A DNA stretch of 64,000 nucleotides from Liolophura sinensis. Its lineage: Eukaryota > Mollusca > Polyplacophora > Chitonida > Chitonidae. The number at the start of each line of letters is the position of its first letter. Within the stretch, counting starts at the first letter, position 1. Made by a program: the position numbers and the translations under genes. The notes under the pieces were generated by a model that was not told where the DNA came from, ran no database searches, and saw only the letters and a program-made list of their open reading frames with translations. The DNA lies in assembly GCF_032854445.1 (NCBI RefSeq), contig NC_088295.1:23361385-23425384 (forward strand), given 5' to 3'. Shown piece by piece: positions 1-9,183 of the stretch.

Positions 1-163
1 ACAGGGTTATGTCAGGATATCAATCAAGTGTTTGGTCAAGGGCAGACAGGGTTATGTCAGGATATCAGTCAAATGTTTGGTCAAGGGCAGACAGGGTTAT
101 GTCAGGATATCAATCAAGAGTTTGGCTGAGGGCAGACAGGGTTATGTCAGGATATCAATCAAG
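1..163. repeat. 45-bp tandem repeat array (about 3.6 copies, runs off left edge)
   Basis: Three full units of 45 bp begin at 1, 46 and 91 and a partial fourth begins at 136. Each opens with ACAGGGTTATGTCAGGATAT and continues to a TTTGGTCAAGGGCAG end. Units differ by only a few substitutions. The period is a multiple of three, so the array stays open in more than one frame and gives a false repetitive peptide. The array starts before the window. Confidence 0.9.
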
Positions 164-1720
164 ACAGGGTCAAGAGTTTTCTTATCTTACTCAAATCAAA
201 CTTTTATGAAAATCATGCCCTGATTTCTTCATGTCTGTATTGTATACAGTATGACATTTTAGTTACCATGAGATTAAAAGATGTGTGACTATCTACTGTA
301 GGTTGAAACAGGGTCTCTGTTATAGCCCATGTTATCATAGGACTTCAAACTGTTGGTGACATTGAAGAATGACTCTTATCTTAGCATTTGTGCTCCTGTT
401 TATTTCAACTGAACATTTTACTCTGCAGGGAGTTTATATAATGACCAGTTCATATATGGGTTTATTAATAGGGTTACCGTAAATAATCCCAACATGGACT
501 GAACATGTTTGAGCAAGATGAATAACTGGTAGTATATGTAGGTAACAATATAACAAGGAAAGGATTCAAGACACTGATTAAATGATTAGCATTTCAAGTT
601 GCATGCAGGTAGTAACAAAGTTTCATTAAATATACATGTATGCACTGGCTGATTATTCATATAACGAATACATGTAGGTAAACTTTGTAAATGGTGGCCA
701 TCGCAGGTCACCAGGTAATAATACCATGAAATGTATCCCCTGTAGGATGAAACAGGATATCTGTGAATGGTGGATATGCAGACAACATATGGTACACCCT
801 TTAGTTCCAGATTAAATGCCTATGTGTGCAATGCAAAGTTTTCAAGTTTAACATAATTCAGAAATCTGTATGTTGTTCCGGAGAAACACTCTTTTCACCT
901 GGCTTTCAGACAGTGTTACTATGCTGTAGACTAGCAGTTATCTACTGCACTCAATCTCGTTGACCAATGGCCTACTGACCCTCACCTGGGCAGGGTTAGA
1001 GTACTATACCTGTAGGATCTCTTAATTACAGGTGTGTTCTCTGATTAAGTGTTCAGGTTGACTTAGAAAATGACCTGCCACATACACATAAATAAATGTG
1101 TATTTAAATGCATCCTGTAATTACCAGCTGAAACCCAATCTACAATGTACTATATGTATATAAAACTGATTATGTCTTGTTTTGTTTTAACTTGCTATTC
1201 ACGTTAATACCTCTGAATGTGAACATGATATTGTAAAGTTTGCACTTCAAATTACAATCATTTGAGGAACTCTTATCTATTAGCTGTGTTGGACCAACTG
1301 TACAAGGATATGCAATTGCTTTATTTTTCCCACTTAAAGCTAATCTACTGACTTCATAATTAACTTGCCTACATATTTATTTGTATGACATTTCACACAG
1401 TACTCAACCCTGACAAGACTACTCAGTATTTAGGGTCAGATTTGTATACAGGTTTACCAGAACAGCCCATTATATATCTATGCCACAAATATGCCATCAT
1501 TCCTTTGTCACCATGTAATAAAATCATGACACATGCCATATCATATTTACTATGGAGATAGGTGACCGTCGATTCATAACATTAATGAATTGTATAAATG
1601 AAGTTGATCTATTTGATTCATTCTTTGTATGTATCTCAAGAGAACTTATTTCTAAAATGGAAGACAAGTGAGCAGGGAATATTTCCACAACTCTTACTAA
1701 ACAATTACATAACTACCCAA
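164..1720. other. AT-rich stretch with no recognised gene
   Basis: No reading frame, splice-bounded exon, tRNA or repeat that I can recognise lies here. It could be an intron or 3' flank of the minus-strand exon candidates at 1.7-2.6 kb. Confidence 0.4.
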
Positions 1721-1721
1721 A

Positions 1722-1836
1722 GTGGCAGCTAGTCTTAACACACCAACGTTGGTGTCCCTGCATTCCAGTGCAGAGTTCCACACGTAAATTCCATTCTTCA
1801 TTTCTTCCTGGTCTACAACTTCATAGTCTTTAAACT
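1722..1836 (-). CDS. Exon-like coding segment, unrecognised
   Basis: On the minus strand an acceptor (TTTGACAG) at about 1837 opens a frame beginning FKDYEVVDQEEMKNGIYVWN and continuing for about 40 residues (ending near RLAATLG) to a possible donor GTAGTT at about 1735. Amino-acid composition and splice flanks look like a real internal exon, with acidic and aromatic residues and no low complexity. I do not recognise the family. It reads in phase 0 at the acceptor and so does not join directly to the candidate exon at 2.5 kb, which ends one base into a codon. It may belong to a gene continuing leftwards, or be a chance open frame. Confidence 0.35.
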
Positions 1837-2525
1837 GTCAAATACATGTGACTGCACGTTCATCAACAATAACATGAACACAGTACTTTTACAATAACCT
1901 GGGTGATATGAATTTAGAAGCATGATCTGACATCAGTTAACATATGTCTGGAAGATACATTTGACTGTATAGCTTGAAAAGCTGAAGGTCTAACAATACA
2001 ATGTATGCTGTAAAAATATTAAACTAAAGCAAGCGCAAGTCTCCACACCTAGTAACGTAAACATTCATTCTGTGTCACTGTGCAGACTTTAACTAGGGCT
2101 CTGTCAGTTTTCTATGTCAGTTTTCATGCTTCTGTGTCACACAGGCGAGCATACCATCAATGAATAAAGCTGAATATGAATTTGACTTCCTAGTTCAACA
2201 AATGATGTTCTTTTTCGCTAAACTGGAACAAATTCTACAGACATTTACATATGTTCTTCCTGCAACTATTAATGGAAGCAAACTGTCTAATTTTGTTTTG
2301 GGTACCTCTCCCTCCCTCCATACAAACTACACACCAAAATTTCCCTCTGAAATGCAAGACTTAAAAAAGTAATCAACTCAACTTAGCAGACTTTTAAAAA
2401 AAAAAAGAAAAACTTCAGCTTAGTACCTGACATACTGAAACATTTACAATTTTACAAGAACACGGATTCTGATACACAAAGGACTAATTCAATCATGAAT
2501 TTTGTTATTTCTGTTTCCTTACAGA

Positions 2526-2649
2526 CTGTCATCGTTTGTATGAACTGTAATTTATTCATGTAAAATACTGCCCACCCAACAATTAACATGAAAAGAGCCT
2601 CCACGAGTGGCACTTTGAAGTAGTGTTTATTAATTCCCACTATCAAAGC
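2526..2649 (-). CDS. Exon-like segment encoding a hydrophobic, possibly membrane-spanning peptide
   Basis: On the minus strand a good acceptor (CTGCTCCCCAG) is followed by a frame reading ALIVGINKHYFKVPLVEALF, then MLIVGWAVFYMNKLQF and IQTMTV, and a donor GTAAGG at about 2525. The central stretch of about 18 hydrophobic residues could cross a membrane. The family is not recognised. Strand and position make it a possible partner of the exon candidate at 1.7-1.8 kb, but an extra exon would be needed to reconcile phases. Chance occurrence is not excluded. Confidence 0.35.
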
Positions 2650-3300
2650 CTGGGGAGCAGAATTACCAAAAGACTGTCATTTGATTAGCGCAATGTGGAC
2701 TAAAGTTTGCTTGTTTTTATATTTAAAAATCATTCTTGCATTAGGATATCGTTCTGATTTAATATTTTATATTACATTTTTGACCATTTGTATTCTTTCA
2801 ATGATTGTGGCATCCAGACTCAGTCTATGTAGGCTTAATTTTCAGTTGTTTGCATTTTTGAAACAAAAAGAACTGTAATTAATATGCACACAGAGCATCA
2901 ATGATGGAACACTCCCCTCATGTTATTGTGCTTTAAACGTATGCAAAACCCCGAGTTACCACCCTTAGCATTTCCTGCAAAGGATTAGCCTAAATATTTA
3001 ACTTCTGGTTCTTATTATAAAGATCATAACTGTTTGAACAGTATGTTACCGAGAGGGCTTCTGAGAAATGTAATAATGTCTTTAAATCCACCAAAAACAA
3101 TAGATCTACCGCCCTGTCCTATTTACAGCCAGCCAATCAGTAGGGCTCAGACGGCCGTCATAGATGGCCAAGTCCAGTTGGCCTTATAACCTGGGAATTC
3201 GTATCAAAATGGTGTCATTTTTTTATGGACTCTAGCAACACGGAAGCATATATATCGCAGTATCAATTTGAACCCATTGTGGACAACCCTGATGTTCACA

Positions 3301-3478
3301 CTTACTTGCCATCGGTATGGCATCTCAGTGAAGCACCACTAGATAAAAGTGCAGTGAAAGTCCATCCTGCCACAAGGAGACATGCACATGCAATCTAAGG
3401 ATTCCTTCGTCATCATATGACTGAAAAATTGTAAAGTATGACGTTAAACCCCAAGCACTCACTCATTTACTCCACGCT
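3301..3478 (+). repeat. SINE family B, 5'-truncated copy
   Basis: The 3' part of the second SINE family of the window: the conserved core around CATATGACTGAAAAATTGT, then GACGTTAAACCCCAA and an ACTC-rich tail. It matches the 3' end of the fuller reverse-strand copy at 32.2-32.6 kb. The tRNA-like head is missing. Confidence 0.8.
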
Positions 3479-3812
3479 TTTCCCAACTGCACTGACAATA
3501 CAGACTGGTACGCTGTAGCTTTTACTATTCTTTCTTTCTATCTGCTTCACACTAAATATGATACTATTCCCTGAAAGGTTCTAAATTCATACCTATATGT
3601 GATGAAAACTACTGGTACACGTTATTGTTCGCATTCCGAACAGCCTGTCCATATAGGGCCTATAGGCGTGTACAATATAAATATATGTACAATGTGGACA
3701 TCGGCGTCAGTGTATAGAGATTTGTTATCTATTAGTTTTCAGTTCAGTCAATAGTAATCACTTTGTGCAGATGCCGTTGTGGAAATCTTTTGAGTTCAGC
3801 TGTATTCCTCTC

Positions 3813-4064
3813 TTAGCTTTCAGATGTAAAATGGCGAGAGCACAGGTATGGCTGTTTTTGGTAGGTACATAATCCTACCGTCTTGTGCTGTAAATCCAAC
3901 CTTCCTGAGGCCCAAATTGTCTGGAAACTTGAAAAAACTAACTCCAAGGTTCTTTGATGACCTGTTTTTACAATGAGGCCCAAATTGTCTGGAAACTTGA
4001 AAAAACTAACTCCAAGGTTCTTTGATGACCTGTTTTTACAACCATATGCAGAAGAGCAAACCAT
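3813..4064 (-). pseudogene. THAP-domain exon remnant, frameshifted, with a 68-bp tandem duplication
   Basis: The minus strand opens with MVCSSAYGCKNRSSKNLG followed by VSFFKFP, which fits the start of a C2CH THAP zinc finger (first two cysteines, then the FxxFP region). The final Cys-x2-His appears as YLCSRHF near the left end. Between them the frame is broken. A 68-bp block is present twice in tandem (3906-3973 and 3974-4041, identical as read), and the expected Trp (WIYSTRR) and PTK (DYVPTKNS) segments lie in other frames. THAP domains are DNA-binding modules of chromatin proteins and of P-element-type transposases. Here the exon looks decayed, either a THAP gene copy or a transposon relic. 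Confidence 0.6.
3906..4041. repeat. Two-copy 68-bp tandem duplication
   Basis: The 68 bases beginning TGAGGCCCAAATTGTCTGGA at 3906 are repeated at once from 3974. I see no difference between the copies, so the duplication is recent or an assembly artefact. It falls inside the THAP-like exon and adds a non-multiple of three. Confidence 0.9.
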
Positions 4065-4984
4065 TTCATGGAGACAGTCGATATGCTTGTTGTCACTGTT
4101 TTTAATGCTGAACTAAATGGCGAAGCTCTAATAGCTCGTAAAGGTTGAATTTGTATGATGTAATTTGGTGTAGACTACCAAGTGTTTGTGGAAAAAAAGC
4201 ATAAAATCAGCCTCAATATCCACTGACTGCAAGTGCCATATTACTCAGATTATTCCGCCCTTTTTCAATATATTTTGGCACTCAACTTAACAATATATCC
4301 AGGGGAAGCTAATTATGAATAAATGATCACTTTGGACACTAATCCCTTGACCATGATTCCAATACATAAGATGCTAAGTTGTGATTTTTTGATTAATGTG
4401 CATACTGAGCATCCTCACTGGACCCCTCATATCGTTGAGCTCAATATATGCAGCGCTTTTAGATATATCACACTTAACATTTACTTTGATATTTATTCCA
4501 ACATATATGCAACCCTGAAGTTTGCAATTCATGGAAAATAATATGCACATAGGGCATGTAACACCACCCTCATATTATTATGCTTTACATCAGAACATAA
4601 CTTGAGCTCCATACATACAGTACTTTTTAGGATACCACCCATAACATTTACCTGAAAATTTCCTTCAGGTGTTATTTGACACCAGCATTGACACTCTGGG
4701 AATGAGTGAATGAAAATTTTTTTTAAAGTGGGGTAGCTCCTTGAAATTGAACAATTTGCTCTTCCCAGAGGCCCTCTTTAACAATACATGAAGATTAAAC
4801 AAGTACTAATAGTATATACAATTCTATTTTTTAAAACATCAATCAATAATACATCACCACATATATAAGTCAAAATCTTAAATAAAGCATGACAGTTTGC
4901 CACTGTAATAGTTACGCTTATCAAAGATAAAGGTTACGCTTATAAAGGTTGTCAAAATCACATCAGATACACCAGTACTTTTTT

Positions 4985-5080
4985 TCCCCCGGGATCTACC
5001 TGGTTTCCTCCCACCATAATGCTATCCGCCGTCATATAAGTGAAATATTCTTGAATAAGGCATAAAACACCAATGAAAGA
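4985..5080 (+). repeat. SINE family A, 3' fragment
   Basis: Contains the family-A core GTTTCCTCCCACCATAATGC, then ATATAAGTGAAATATTCTTG and the AAAACACCAATGAAA 3' end seen in the full copies at 8.8 and 19.4 kb. The tRNA-like head is absent. Confidence 0.8.
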
Positions 5081-5969
5081 CAAATACATTTTAGTTTATG
5101 ATGAAGGGCTATTGATACATATAGCTAGAACTCCTGTGTATATATTAGGCTGATGCGGGCTGATCACAATGCTAGCCATTCACCATCTCAATACGAAAAG
5201 CGTTGCTGTAAAACCACAGTGGCATATAAACATATTAGTCCAAGCACTTGACCAGGTTGACATGTACAGTCAACTACACATCACTGCCATTTCTTTTGAG
5301 GTAGTTTTCTGATTGACTATTGGCAAATCTCTCTTTAAATCATGACAGCTTCGTTTTTGGGTCAGCTATTTATGGATCAAGGCTTTGGGAAATCCCTAAC
5401 TAACAATGGGTATGCAGTGTACAGCTATCCCTATCCATCTGTGACCCCAAAATCTGTCCTTAACACTACAATAAATTTTAACAAAGTAAGAAAAAACTAT
5501 ATATCCATCACATGTGAAAACAAGATGCATTCTCCTTGCAGAGAGAGCTTGTAAGTCCACACTTTTGTGACATACACCAATAAATCTCTATACCTATACT
5601 CTTGCACTACCATAAACAACTGTTAAACATTCTATTACCCTTCGACTCCTTTTTATTACATACAACGCACTGCTTGGCATTGTGCCAAGTGTACATTATC
5701 TAAGTCGCTAGATACCCCGATCATGAGACAGAAAAGTTTGACTTCTGGACGCGTCTATTGTATTTCTATGGGTGGATAGATGTTGTTGTTTACATTGAAT
5801 AAAGCAGACGACAAATATAAACAAAGAAACAAACTGGCTATTTTTTCTGTCGGAAGCGAACGTTTATTTTAAAGAAGAAAAGTATCAGGTTACAGATAAT
5901 TTAAAGCCCATAGGGACGTTTGAATGGTACACAATAAGAGATAATAATGGTTTCACGAAAAATTTTTTT

Positions 5970-6490
5970 TTTACGTATGGACCTGATAATTCTTCCTGTG
6001 AGTCTTTCTTTCAGCGGCCTTTCCTGAACATCCCAGTTGACCACAAACCATGGTATGGCAATCAACCAATGGGTCACCAAAACGATCGGATCCATGATGT
6101 CTGATATTTCCCGTGATGCAAACTTAGCGCCGATACACGAATCACTGCGTCCGGGCTACGACAGCCACAGTTCTTGCTGATGTCGGGGTTTCTGTGATGG
6201 ACGCTATGTCTGTCACAGGTCACCGCAATAAATCCGGTGTATGGAGTTATGTCACTAAACCATCTGTTTGAAAACGCCGTGAAATCAGCAATATCCTGCC
6301 TGCTTCAAGTGTGTTATCAGAAAAGGCTGGAAGTGAAAATGCCGTTAATGAAAACACTCTCATGTCAGTCATGCCACTCCCAGTCACGCTGTGGGCTGTA
6401 ATGTTACACGTAAGAGTAGAAATACCATCCAAATGGCAAAATCCCAGTTTTCAGTCACACCTCAAACTTTGGAGGGTTGTTCAACAAAGC
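5970..6490 (+). mobile_element. Crypton-type tyrosine recombinase fragment (DUF3504-like), degraded
   Basis: The plus strand from 6137 reads TNHCVRATTATVLADVGV and, after VMDAMSV, TGHRNKSGVWSYVTKPSV, up to a stop at 6269. These are the C-terminal catalytic blocks of the tyrosine recombinases of Crypton elements and of their host-domesticated relatives (KCTD1, ZMYM, QRICH1, KIAA1958 type). The catalytic Arg is at 6152-6154, His-x-x-Arg begins with His at 6221-6223, and a candidate nucleophile Tyr is at 6248-6250. After the stop the same frame continues KRREISNIL, as in the family. Upstream blocks (RPFLNIPVDHKPWYGNQPMG and SDISRDA) are present in other frames, so the copy has stops and frameshifts and is a fossil. 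Tyrosine recombinases cut and rejoin DNA through a 3'-phosphotyrosine. Confidence 0.75.
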
Positions 6491-6499
6491 AACAATAAA

Positions 6500-7220
6500 T
6501 AACACACAGTTCACATCAACTTCGCATACTCAGGATATTGGACTGGCAGCAGATCGTCCTTTTCAACTCCCAATCCTTGTTTGATATTTATCTGTGTTAA
6601 ACTGTTGTTTTTTTTTCCACAATGTTCAGTCTGTTTACTCATGTTTTCTCTCCACAAACGCTATTGTCTGACTGCCGCCAATATATTGCCGTTGACCCAG
6701 ATCTTCAAATCTGGTACATCATGTGACCTTTATGCATGAATGTGACATGTATATTTTACGTCACAACTCTGGTATGGCGCCTTGAAGTGAAACATGTGCA
6801 TGCGGCTGGTTAAAGGAAATTAAAACTTTGCATAAAATGCGTCATTACAAATTTAAATTGTAATAGCCATTCATTGTATTTCACTATACTAAAAATGCAA
6901 ATTATATTTATCCTCATGATACCTTAAACATATAAATTATAATATGTTTATTTGCTTACTTATAATAAGCATAAACATATATCTATGATGCTGTTATCTT
7001 TTTGTTATTTATCAACTTATGTTGAGAAATTAACATTGAATTGAAAATGTGAACTGAATTGTTCCATTATTTCAACCATTATTCGTTGCCCAGTGTTTAT
7101 GAATTTGATACAGAATACAACACGACCGCAAAGCATTTATACAAGCAAACCAAATAAAATTCAGTATCAAACAATTTGTTAACCTAATTTTGTGTGTTTC
7201 AGTTATTTTTTTTTCGTACA
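6500..7220. other. AT-rich stretch, nothing recognised
   Basis: No coding, tRNA or repeat signal that I can support; several short A/T runs only. Confidence 0.4.
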
Positions 7221-7234
7221 TAATTCATACTTTA

Positions 7235-7435
7235 ATTACGTTTAAACAGTTGAACTCTGGACTTTTGTTGTCTTTTTGCTGAGGCCAGAGGTTTCCAGCT
7301 GCTTTAGCTCTACCAGACAAAGTTTGGGAAAACTTTTGACCAGCCCGAACTCTCGCTGCCAGCAACGAGCGACCTCCCGGCTCAATGTCAGTGTGGTCAC
7401 TGTCTGACACTGTGCCTGTCTCACCGAAGCCTACC
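7235..7435 (-). CDS. Candidate terminal exon, hydrophilic peptide, unrecognised
   Basis: On the minus strand a plausible acceptor (GTTATCAG) near 7436 precedes a frame reading VGFGETGTVSDSDHTDIEPG and on through GRSLLAARVRAGQKFSQTLS to a stop near 7225. It is Ser/Asp/Glu-rich and then Arg/Gln/Lys-rich, with higher GC than its surroundings. I do not recognise a domain. It could be the last exon of a minus-strand gene or part of a transposon. It does not resemble the missing 3' half of the UCP4-like carrier. Confidence 0.3.
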
Positions 7436-7760
7436 CTGATAACATCTTAGATGAAAGCCTGCAGATGTTTTATTTTCTAGTACTATATTTTATTTATGTT
7501 TTCGAGAAACAAACGTATTCTCTTTATTATTCTATCCTAGTCCTGAAGCATGTGCGTAATATTTAACATTGCATTTTAACACCCCCTGTAAAAACACATC
7601 ATGGTTTCGTCCAGAATTAGGCCATGTCTCTTTAGAACGATCGGTTGGATGAAAACAACGTGTCAGGGAAAGTAGGGGCGTTTTTTGCTGATAATCTATA
7701 CTGCAATGGGGTTTTTGTTATAATTACGAAAACATTTTGCTGCTATCAAGGTAATAGAAT

Positions 7761-7932
7761 AGAAATAATGTTCGCATCAGGGTAGTCTAACAGTAGTTTT
7801 TTACATCAAATTGATGTGGAAGAGTTTACACATTTTAGGTCTCAGGCTTGGCCTTTGACCTAAATATATACTCTTCCACATCGATTTGATGTAAAACTAT
7901 CGATAAACTACCCTGACGCAAACATTATTTCT
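7761..7932. mobile_element. Palindromic MITE-like element (long inverted repeat)
   Basis: The left arm (from AGAAATAATGTTCGCATCAG) and the reverse complement of the right arm (AGAAATAATGTTTGCGTCAG) match over about 65-70 bp with a few differences. The arms include a TTACATCAAATNGATGTGGA stretch and meet around an AGGTC...GACCT core. No coding capacity. The structure is typical of a fold-back or MITE element that would form a strong hairpin. Confidence 0.8.
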
Positions 7933-8227
7933 TAATTTAAGTATGAAAACTAGAATTTATATACTGGTACTGTACTTTGAGCCGTTTACAACACAATAAT
8001 GTGGAGTAACATGATGTTCACATAGGCAAATATTTACTTTAAATAGCTACATAACATTCAGGCAACAGAGAACAATAATGCATGAAGGGTACACAGTTTC
8101 ACTTCAACTAATGGCTGCTGTTCAAAATTGAAAAGTTTAAAGTTTGGCTGAATATTAGGTACCCTAATTCCTTAACCATTTCACATGACAGTGCTACTTT
8201 AAGTGTGATTGATGTACCCCATGTCCA

Positions 8228-8765
8228 AATAGGCTTGCATAAACATCTTGCATACATGGGAAAAGGTTCAAGAATTACAGTAACAGTGTATATATAGCAG
8301 TATACATGTGATGTCAGAATATGCTTCAATAAACATCTTGTATACATGCGAAAAGGTTCAAGAATTACAGTAACAGTGTATATATAGCAGTATACATGTG
8401 ATGTCAGAATATGCTTCAATAAACATCTTGTATACATACGAAAAGTTTGAAGAATTACAGTAACAGTGTATATATAGCAGTATCCATGTGATGTCAGAAT
8501 ATGCTTCAATAAACATCTTGCATACATGGGAAAACGGTTGAAGAATTACAGTAACAGTGTATAAACAGCAGTATACATGTGATGTCAGAATATGCTTCAA
8601 TAAACATCTTGTATACATGCAGAAAAGGTTGAAGAATTACAGTAACAGTGTATAAACAGCAGTAATACATGTGATGTCAGAATATGCTTCAATAAAACAT
8701 CTTGTATACATGCGAAAAGGTTGAAGAATTACAGTACAGTGTATATATAGCATTATACATGTAGT
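8228..8765. repeat. About 90-bp minisatellite, about 6 copies
   Basis: The unit contains ATGCTTCAATAAACATCTTG, then GAATTACAGTAACAGTGTAT and ATACATGTGATGTCAGAAT. Start-to-start distances are 90, 90, 91 and about 92 bp. Because the period is near a multiple of three, the minus strand stays open for over 130 codons with a 30-residue repeat; I treat that as a by-product. It lies in what is probably the fourth intron or 3' flank of the UCP4-like gene. Confidence 0.9.
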
Positions 8766-8819
8766 GAGCACACAAGTTTGACCAAGGTTGAAAGTTTAAG
8801 CCACAATGTCTTATTTCCA

Positions 8820-9076
8820 TGGGGGCTCTGTGGGCTAAGTTGGTTAGCGCACTAGCGTAGCAATAATGACCCAGGAGCCTCCACCAATGCGGTCCCTGTG
8901 AGTTCAAGTCCAGCTCATGCTGGCTTTCTCTCCAGCCGTACGTGGGAAGGTCTTTCCAGCAACCTGCGGATGGTCATGGGTTTCCTCCGGACTCCACCCA
9001 GTTTCATCCCACCATAATGCCGGCCGTTGTCATATAAGTGAAATATTCTTGAGTACGACGTAAAACACCAATGAAA

Positions 9077-9111
<35 letters not shown>

Positions 9112-9112
9112 A
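8820..9112 (+). mobile_element. SINE family A, near full-length, flanked by 11-bp target-site duplications
   Basis: The head looks tRNA-derived, with a GTGGGCTAAGTTGGTTAGCG A-box-like region and a GTGAGTTCAAGTCC B-box-like region. A conserved central part follows, then ATATAAGTGAAATATTCTTG, ACGTAAAACACCAATGAAAT and an (AAAT)n tail. TCTTATTTCCA occurs on both sides (8809-8819 and 9113-9123), a clear target-site duplication from L1/RTE-style retroposition. It lies just downstream of exon 4 of the UCP4-like gene. Confidence 0.9.
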
Positions 9113-9183
9113 TCTTATTTCCACTCTCAGCTAATCAACATGGACTTTGTAACCCCTTTAAGCATACTACATGTGTTACTCAC

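Noticed and set aside
1-163. Tandem repeats considered as a CRISPR array
   Set aside because: Units are contiguous without unique spacers and the genome is eukaryotic.
5901-6095. Minus-strand frame that looks like a small membrane protein
   Set aside because: It is antisense to the Crypton-type recombinase fragment, whose conserved blocks on the plus strand explain the openness.
8108-8527. 139-codon minus-strand frame with a 30-residue repeat
   Set aside because: It is a by-product of the 90-bp minisatellite.
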